NCBI GenBank assembly: GCA_964645005.1
Contig: CAZXYS010000046.1
Span: 1-26,887 of the forward strand
Source: CAZXYS01 sp964645005
GTDB taxonomy: Bacteria; Bacteroidota; Ignavibacteria; Kapaibacteriales; UBA2268
Reading direction: 5' to 3'
Length of the DNA: 26,887 nt
Below the pieces are notes generated by a model. It ran no database searches. It saw only the letters and a list, made by a program, of their open reading frames with translations, and had not been told where the DNA came from. How positions within the stretch are numbered: the first letter of the stretch is position 1; each line of letters opens with the position of its first letter. A program made the position numbers and the translations under genes. Below are positions 22,504-26,887 of this stretch, in pieces.

Positions 22504-25500
22504 ATGAAGCTGTTAAAATCAATTTTCCTGGTAATTTTTATCTTCAATCTTACTTTATATGCCCAAACCGAAGAACAAAAGCAAGAAATGCTTCAACTTG
22601 CCAGAGAAAAATCAACCGAATGGCAGAATCAAAGAAAACAAGCCGAACAAATTGCTAAAGACCTTGATATGCCGATCAGAAGTACTACTCCCGACGGCAG
22701 AACTTATGAACTCGAAGGCTATTTAGATGGCACTTTTTTATATATGACAACCAATAACGTTGACGCTGCTAAAACAATTTCAACCGACAAACTCTGGCCC
22801 GGTGGTTCGACTGGATTCGACCTCACCGGTAATGGACAAACCCTTGGAGAATGGGACGCCGGAAAAGTACGGGAAACACATCAAGAATTGGTCGGAAGAG
22901 TGACTCAAGTTGACAACTCTCCAAACTGGCACAACCATGCTACTCATGTTGCAGGCACTATGATAGCTGCCGGAGTTGAAGCTAAAGCTAAAGGTATGTC
23001 TTATGAGGCTGTCCTCGACGCCTATGATTGGAACAACGACGAAAGCGAAATGCTGAGCGCTGCTGCAAACGGGCTCAGAGTGTCCAATCATTCCTACGGA
23101 ATAATAACGGGCTGGTACTATAATTTCTTTGGCGACGGTCGCTGGGCATGGTTCGGTCATAGAGGTATCGATGAGGAGGAAGATTTTTATTTTGGAGCTT
23201 ATACAAATACTACAAAAGGATGGGATGAAGTAGCTTATAATTCTCCTAATTATCTCATTTGCGTAGCAGCAGGTAATGACCGAAACGACGCTCCCGGCAA
23301 TCAACCGGTCACCCATTGGTCATATAATCCAAATACTGATTCATGGGAACTGACCAGTACTTATCGTGAAAAGGATGGTGGTGCTGACGGATATGACTGC
23401 ATCAGCCACCAGTCAATTGCAAAAAATGTTCTCACTGTCGGCGCAGTCAATGCTATCCCTTCCGGATACTCCGAGCCCTCTGATGTAGTGATGTCATCTT
23501 TCAGCAGTTGGGGACCTGCCGACGACGGAAGGATCAAACCCGATGTTTGCGGTAACGGCGTTGGTCTTTATTCCAGCACAGCCAATTCAAACTATGCCTA
23601 TTCTAATTACAGCGGAACATCAATGGCTGCACCGAATGTTTCAGGCTCAATAGGTCTTTTACTCAATCACTGGGAAAATCTTACCGGCAGCGACGAAATT
23701 CGCGCAGCATCCATGAAAGGTTTGCTTATCCACACTGCTGATGAAGCGGGTACAACCACCGGACCCGATTACAAACATGGCTGGGGACTCGTCAACACTG
23801 CAAAAGCCGCGCAGGTAATGTCTGACAATTCCGAATATATCAATGATTTCCGCATTCAGGAACTCACCCTTGATGACGGAGAAACAATCGAAATTAAAGT
23901 CTGGAAAGATAATAATGCTCCGATAAAAGCAACAATATGCTGGACAGATCCAGCTCATGATCCACAGGCGGAAAAACTTAATGACAGAACACCAATGTTG
24001 ATTAATGATTTGGATTTAAGACTTGAAACTGCTGCTAAGTCACATCAGCCCTGGGAACTCAATCCCGACAATCCTTCCGCCGCAGCAGAAAAGCAGGATA
24101 ACGATGTCGATAACATCGAACAGATTGAAATTGAAAGTCCCGAAACCGGATTGTATGTAGTTAAAATCAGCCATAAAGAGAATCTTACGAATGGATCTCA
24201 GGACTTCTCTCTTATTTTAAGCGGTGTAAAATCGCTTGTACCGCCTATAGCTATTAATCCTGCTGACGAGGCAACTGATATTCCAACCATGCCTGAATTC
24301 AGATGGGAAGCTCAGGCAACCGCAGAGAACTACCATCTGCAAATATCCGAAACACCTGACTTCTCGACAATCGTAGAAGATATTCAAAATATCGATGGCA
24401 ATATGAAATTTGTCAGCGGGCTGAAAAATCTGCACGTCTACTACTGGCGTGTAAGAGCGGAAAATTCTCACGGCGAGGGTCCTTGGTCGGAAGTTTATGA
24501 ATTTACGACAACAGGCAATCCACCTACACTATCTTATCCTAATAACGGCATGATAGACGCCGATTTTGATATTCAGTTCAAATGGCAAAATCTATATGGC
24601 GATGTTAACTACCGCCTGCAGATAACCGAAACAGGAGATTTTTCAGATTTAGTCGAGAATATTCCGGCAATTGATACAAATGTAAGAAATGTCGGTGGTT
24701 TCGTCAATCTGGAACAATATCACTGGCGTGTCAGGGCAGAAAATGAAAATGGCATCGGTCAGTGGTCATCATCATTCAGCTATACCACAAAAGGTGTACA
24801 ACCCGAACTGATCAGCCCGGCAAATGGAGATGAAGCCGCTGATATTGAGCCGGCAATGGTCTGGAAGTCCATAATCGGTAACGTCACTTATACTCTTCAA
24901 GTGGCTGCCGATACCACTTTTGCCAATCCTTTATTTGAATTCACCGACATTTCAGATACCAATTTCACAATTCCACCTCTTGAATATTTTACAACATATT
25001 ACTGGCGCGTCCGTGCTGAAAGCCCGGAAGCCGTCGGCTTTTGGTCGGATACTTGGAGGTTCAGAACGACTCCGGATATACCGGAAATTGTTGACAATCC
25101 CGAATCAAGAGGTGTATGTTTAGGTAATGACCTCGACCTGAATGTTGTGGCTACCGGACGTATAATGCAATTCCAATGGCAGAAAGACGGTGAAAATATT
25201 ACCGGAGAAACAAAACCAACACTCTTGATCGATGATGCAGATTTCGAAACCTCCGCAGAATACCGCTGTATGATAACTAACAGACCAGGCAATGATACTG
25301 TTTATACTAAAAATGCTCTGATTTATGTGGCTATAAACACAGAGATCACCCGCCAGCCTGAAACTCAGTATGTACCGGAAGGAGGCACGGCATTTATAGA
25401 GTTTAAATCCCATGTCAGAGGATTTCCTCCTGATATGCAGCCGGAAAAAATCCAATGGTACATGGGTACGGAAGAACTTGAGAATGATGACAAATACGCA

Positions 25501-26469
25501 GGTGTCAAATCCAATGAACTCAGCATCAGAAATATCACAAAACAGGATGCGCTCGAAGATTTGTGGGCTGAAGTCATTGGTTTCTGCGGAGACAGAGTTG
25601 AAACAGATCGCATAAATGTTTACATCCCAAGCGTGACTTTCACTCAGCATCCGCAGCCTGTGGAAATATGTGAAGGCGAAACCGCAATATTCACCGTAGA
25701 CGCCGAACCATCTAACACTAACTGGGATCTTAATATTCAGTGGTATCAGGGTACTGATGCTGTTGAAAATGTTGATGGTATCACCGGCGCAAAATCAAAA
25801 ACTTTGACAATCCCGGATGCTGAGGAAGAACATGCAGGCGATTACCACGCAGAAATAACCATTGAGCAAAGTTCAATTATATTTAAGTCTGATCCCGCAA
25901 CATTTACAGTCAATCTTAAGCCTGAAATTACAAAGGATCTTGATGATGAGTTAATATTGGAAGAAGACCAGATACTTGATCTGGAAATCGAAGCAACCGG
26001 AACGGAACCTATAGATTATCAATGGTATAAAGACGGCACAGCTGTCAATAATGCGACAAGTTCAAGTTACAGCACTACTGTCACAATGGTCGATGCCGGC
26101 GATTATTACTGCATCGCAGCAAATGAATGCGGCGAAGCTATTTCAAATATTATTACTGTGGTAGTTAACCAAAAAGATATTCTCTCTGCCAGTGAACAGT
26201 CTGGTGATTTAGAGCTTAAGAACGTTCCGAATCCATTTAACGGAACTTCCGAGATCAGCTTTAATCTCGAAGCGAATTCAAATGTTAAGCTGACTGTTAC
26301 TGACATGCTGGGTAACGAGATCGCCAGGCTGCATGATGGTAATCTTTCACCGGGTAGAAGATCATTTACATTCAACGCATCAGGTCATAATTTAACCTCA
26401 GGTGTTTATCAGTATATCCTCAATATTGACGGCAAAATAAGAACTGGAAGAATGCTTTTGATTAAATAA
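22504..26469 (+). CDS. Secreted subtilisin-like (S8) protease with Fn3 and Ig-like repeats and T9SS sorting domain
   Basis: A 1321-residue serine protease sent out by T9SS. A signal peptide (MKLLKSIFLVIFIFNLTLYAQ) is followed by the catalytic domain, with D118 in GEWDAGKV, H145 in NHATHVAGTM, oxyanion N258 in VAAGNDR and S373 in SGTSMAAPNVSG. The family's usual HGTHVAG is HATHVAG here. A beta-sandwich follows (about 440-578; LINDLDLRLE, ESPETGLYVVKI), as in KP-43-type subtilisins. Next come three Fn3-like units (about 580-670, 671-763 and 764-857, each with YYWRVRAE or HWRVRAE), four Ig-like units (about 858-945, 945-1040, 1042-1138 and 1138-1224, with IQWY or YQWYKDG and AGDYYC-type ends), and a type A sorting domain (about 1233-1321; VPNPFNG, then SGVYQYIL). 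GGGGGA precedes the ATG. It probably degrades extracellular protein, with the repeats giving reach or binding. Confidence 0.95.
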   Translation: MKLLKSIFLVIFIFNLTLYAQTEEQKQEMLQLAREKSTEWQNQRKQAEQIAKDLDMPIRSTTPDGRTYELEGYLDGTFLYMTTNNVDAAKTISTDKLWPGGSTGFDLTGNGQTLGEWDAGKVRETHQELVGRVTQVDNSPNWHNHATHVAGTMIAAGVEAKAKGMSYEAVLDAYDWNNDESEMLSAAANGLRVSNHSYGIITGWYYNFFGDGRWAWFGHRGIDEEEDFYFGAYTNTTKGWDEVAYNSPNYLICVAAGNDRNDAPGNQPVTHWSYNPNTDSWELTSTYREKDGGADGYDCISHQSIAKNVLTVGAVNAIPSGYSEPSDVVMSSFSSWGPADDGRIKPDVCGNGVGLYSSTANSNYAYSNYSGTSMAAPNVSGSIGLLLNHWENLTGSDEIRAASMKGLLIHTADEAGTTTGPDYKHGWGLVNTAKAAQVMSDNSEYINDFRIQELTLDDGETIEIKVWKDNNAPIKATICWTDPAHDPQAEKLNDRTPMLINDLDLRLETAAKSHQPWELNPDNPSAAAEKQDNDVDNIEQIEIESPETGLYVVKISHKENLTNGSQDFSLILSGVKSLVPPIAINPADEATDIPTMPEFRWEAQATAENYHLQISETPDFSTIVEDIQNIDGNMKFVSGLKNLHVYYWRVRAENSHGEGPWSEVYEFTTTGNPPTLSYPNNGMIDADFDIQFKWQNLYGDVNYRLQITETGDFSDLVENIPAIDTNVRNVGGFVNLEQYHWRVRAENENGIGQWSSSFSYTTKGVQPELISPANGDEAADIEPAMVWKSIIGNVTYTLQVAADTTFANPLFEFTDISDTNFTIPPLEYFTTYYWRVRAESPEAVGFWSDTWRFRTTPDIPEIVDNPESRGVCLGNDLDLNVVATGRIMQFQWQKDGENITGETKPTLLIDDADFETSAEYRCMITNRPGNDTVYTKNALIYVAINTEITRQPETQYVPEGGTAFIEFKSHVRGFPPDMQPEKIQWYMGTEELENDDKYAGVKSNELSIRNITKQDALEDLWAEVIGFCGDRVETDRINVYIPSVTFTQHPQPVEICEGETAIFTVDAEPSNTNWDLNIQWYQGTDAVENVDGITGAKSKTLTIPDAEEEHAGDYHAEITIEQSSIIFKSDPATFTVNLKPEITKDLDDELILEEDQILDLEIEATGTEPIDYQWYKDGTAVNNATSSSYSTTVTMVDAGDYYCIAANECGEAISNIITVVVNQKDILSASEQSGDLELKNVPNPFNGTSEISFNLEANSNVKLTVTDMLGNEIARLHDGNLSPGRRSFTFNASGHNLTSGVYQYILNIDGKIRTGRMLLIK

Positions 26470-26495
26470 ATCAATCAGAAATCGCTGCACTTAGC

Positions 26496-26529
26496 AAAAA
26501 CGCCCTGCTTCTTTGCAGGGCGTTTTTTT
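26496..26529 (+). terminator. Rho-independent terminator of the subtilisin gene
   Basis: The stem CGCCCTGC (26501-26508) and GCAGGGCG (26515-26522) encloses a TTCTTT loop, is preceded by AAAAA and is followed by seven T. It lies 31 bp after the stop codon. Confidence 0.92.
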
Positions 26530-26570
26530 ATCGCACATTTTGCATTAGAACATGAACAATATCTTATTCA

Positions 26571-26672
26571 CCCTTATCCCCAACCCTTCTCCCGGCGGGA
26601 GAAGGTTGTAAGAATTTCTTTTTACACTGAAAGTCCCTTCTCCACTTGGGAGAAGGGATTTAGGGATGAGGG
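26571..26672. repeat. Long inverted repeat of the CCCTTCTCCC...GGGAGAAGGG family
   Basis: The left arm CCCTTATCCCCAACCCTTCT (26571-26590, continuing CCC) pairs imperfectly with the right arm GGGAGAAGGGATTTAGGGAT (26648-26667, continuing GAGGG). Each arm also has its own small hairpin: CCTTCTCCC-GGC-GGGAGAAGG (26585-26605) and CCCTTCTCC-ACTTG-GGAGAAGGG (26635-26657). The element has no coding capacity; such repeats are widespread between genes in many bacteria. Confidence 0.6.
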
Positions 26673-26887
26673 AATTCTTCTAATGAATTTTCCCATCTAA
26701 CACTTTTGTAAGCACAAATCTCCCATAGGTTTATCAAAAACCAGGGGTCAAATAAAAATCCACCCCGCCCTCGCCACACTAAAGCGTGGTTTCCGCTGAG
26801 CTGCAACTGCGCTCGGGCACCCCTCAAAGAGTGGAATTCCGTCAGATGTAACATCTGACGGGACGTTCTGAGGCGAGTTAGCTGTTT
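26673..26887. other. Non-coding, hairpin-rich window end
   Basis: No gene is supported. The stretch includes an imperfect hairpin CCACAC-TAAA-GCGTGG (about 26774-26789) and a near-perfect palindrome at 26839-26861. Its composition is more GC-rich than the DNA before it. It may be the start of a dispersed repeat that continues past the window. Confidence 0.4.
26839..26861. repeat. Perfect inverted repeat CCGTCAGATGT-A-ACATCTGACGG
   Basis: Arms of 11 bp flank a single central base. There is no T-run after it on either strand, and no gene within reach that it would terminate, so it is listed as a repeat. Confidence 0.55.

Noticed and set aside
22316..22522. Minus-strand frame of 68 residues before the subtilisin gene
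   Set aside because: It lies in very AT-rich DNA, overlaps the ribosome site and start of the subtilisin gene, and looks like chance coding.
26571..26672. Small RNA gene
   Set aside because: The nested hairpins fit a well-known type of dispersed intergenic repeat; no promoter or terminator marks a separate transcript.
26660..26854. Minus-strand frame of 64 residues at the window end
   Set aside because: It overlaps hairpin-rich repeat DNA, has no ribosome site, and shows no recognisable domain.

Overview
The window looks like chromosome from a bacterium of the FCB group, in or near Bacteroidota/Ignavibacteriota. Two large secreted proteases, one at each end, finish in type A C-terminal sorting domains of the type IX secretion system (T9SS). 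A beta-barrel outer-membrane protein is present and the intergenic DNA is AT-rich. Several intergenic repeats are of the CTGAG...CGAAG and CCCCTCCTT...AAGGAGGGG kinds common in such genomes. The assignment rests on gene content only.

Layout. 1-8200 is ordinary accessory and housekeeping DNA: a T9SS metalloprotease (-), a PEBP/YbhB protein (-), a YhdH/AcuI-type oxidoreductase (-), 3-hydroxybutyryl-CoA dehydrogenase (+), a mosaic inverted-repeat element, a TPR protein (+), a CAT-anticodon tRNA (-) and an outer-membrane protein (-). 8360-10727 holds threonyl-tRNA synthetase (+), convergent with a HIT hydrolase (-) only 7 bp away. 10805-21987 is a long run of minus-strand genes. In transcription order these are a MarR regulator, a stand-alone MetH-type reactivation domain, a canonical non-pyrrolysine MttB, an MtgA-like methyltetrahydrofolate:corrinoid methyltransferase, a divergent MttB, a corrinoid protein, a second divergent MttB, a complete glutamine-dependent asparagine synthetase, and a paralogue of it that has lost all five glutaminase residues. 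22504-26469 is a 1321-residue subtilisin with three Fn3-like units, four Ig-like units and a T9SS tail (+).

How the genes could work together. The MttB proteins would take methyl groups from one or more quaternary or tertiary amines onto the single corrinoid protein. The MtgA-like enzyme would move the methyl group from cobalamin to tetrahydrofolate. The MetH-type domain would rescue inactive Co(II) by reductive methylation with S-adenosylmethionine, and MarR would control the set. This pathway is inferred from known families. The unusual points are three methyltransferases for one corrinoid protein, two of them divergent; a MetH-like reactivator with a Cys tail and no ferredoxin-type (RamA/RACE) activator in view; and two adjacent asparagine synthetase homologues, one with a dead glutaminase domain. 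No substrate transporter is in the window. Dispersed palindromic repeats fill most gaps in this part, including one inside the methyltransferase cluster.
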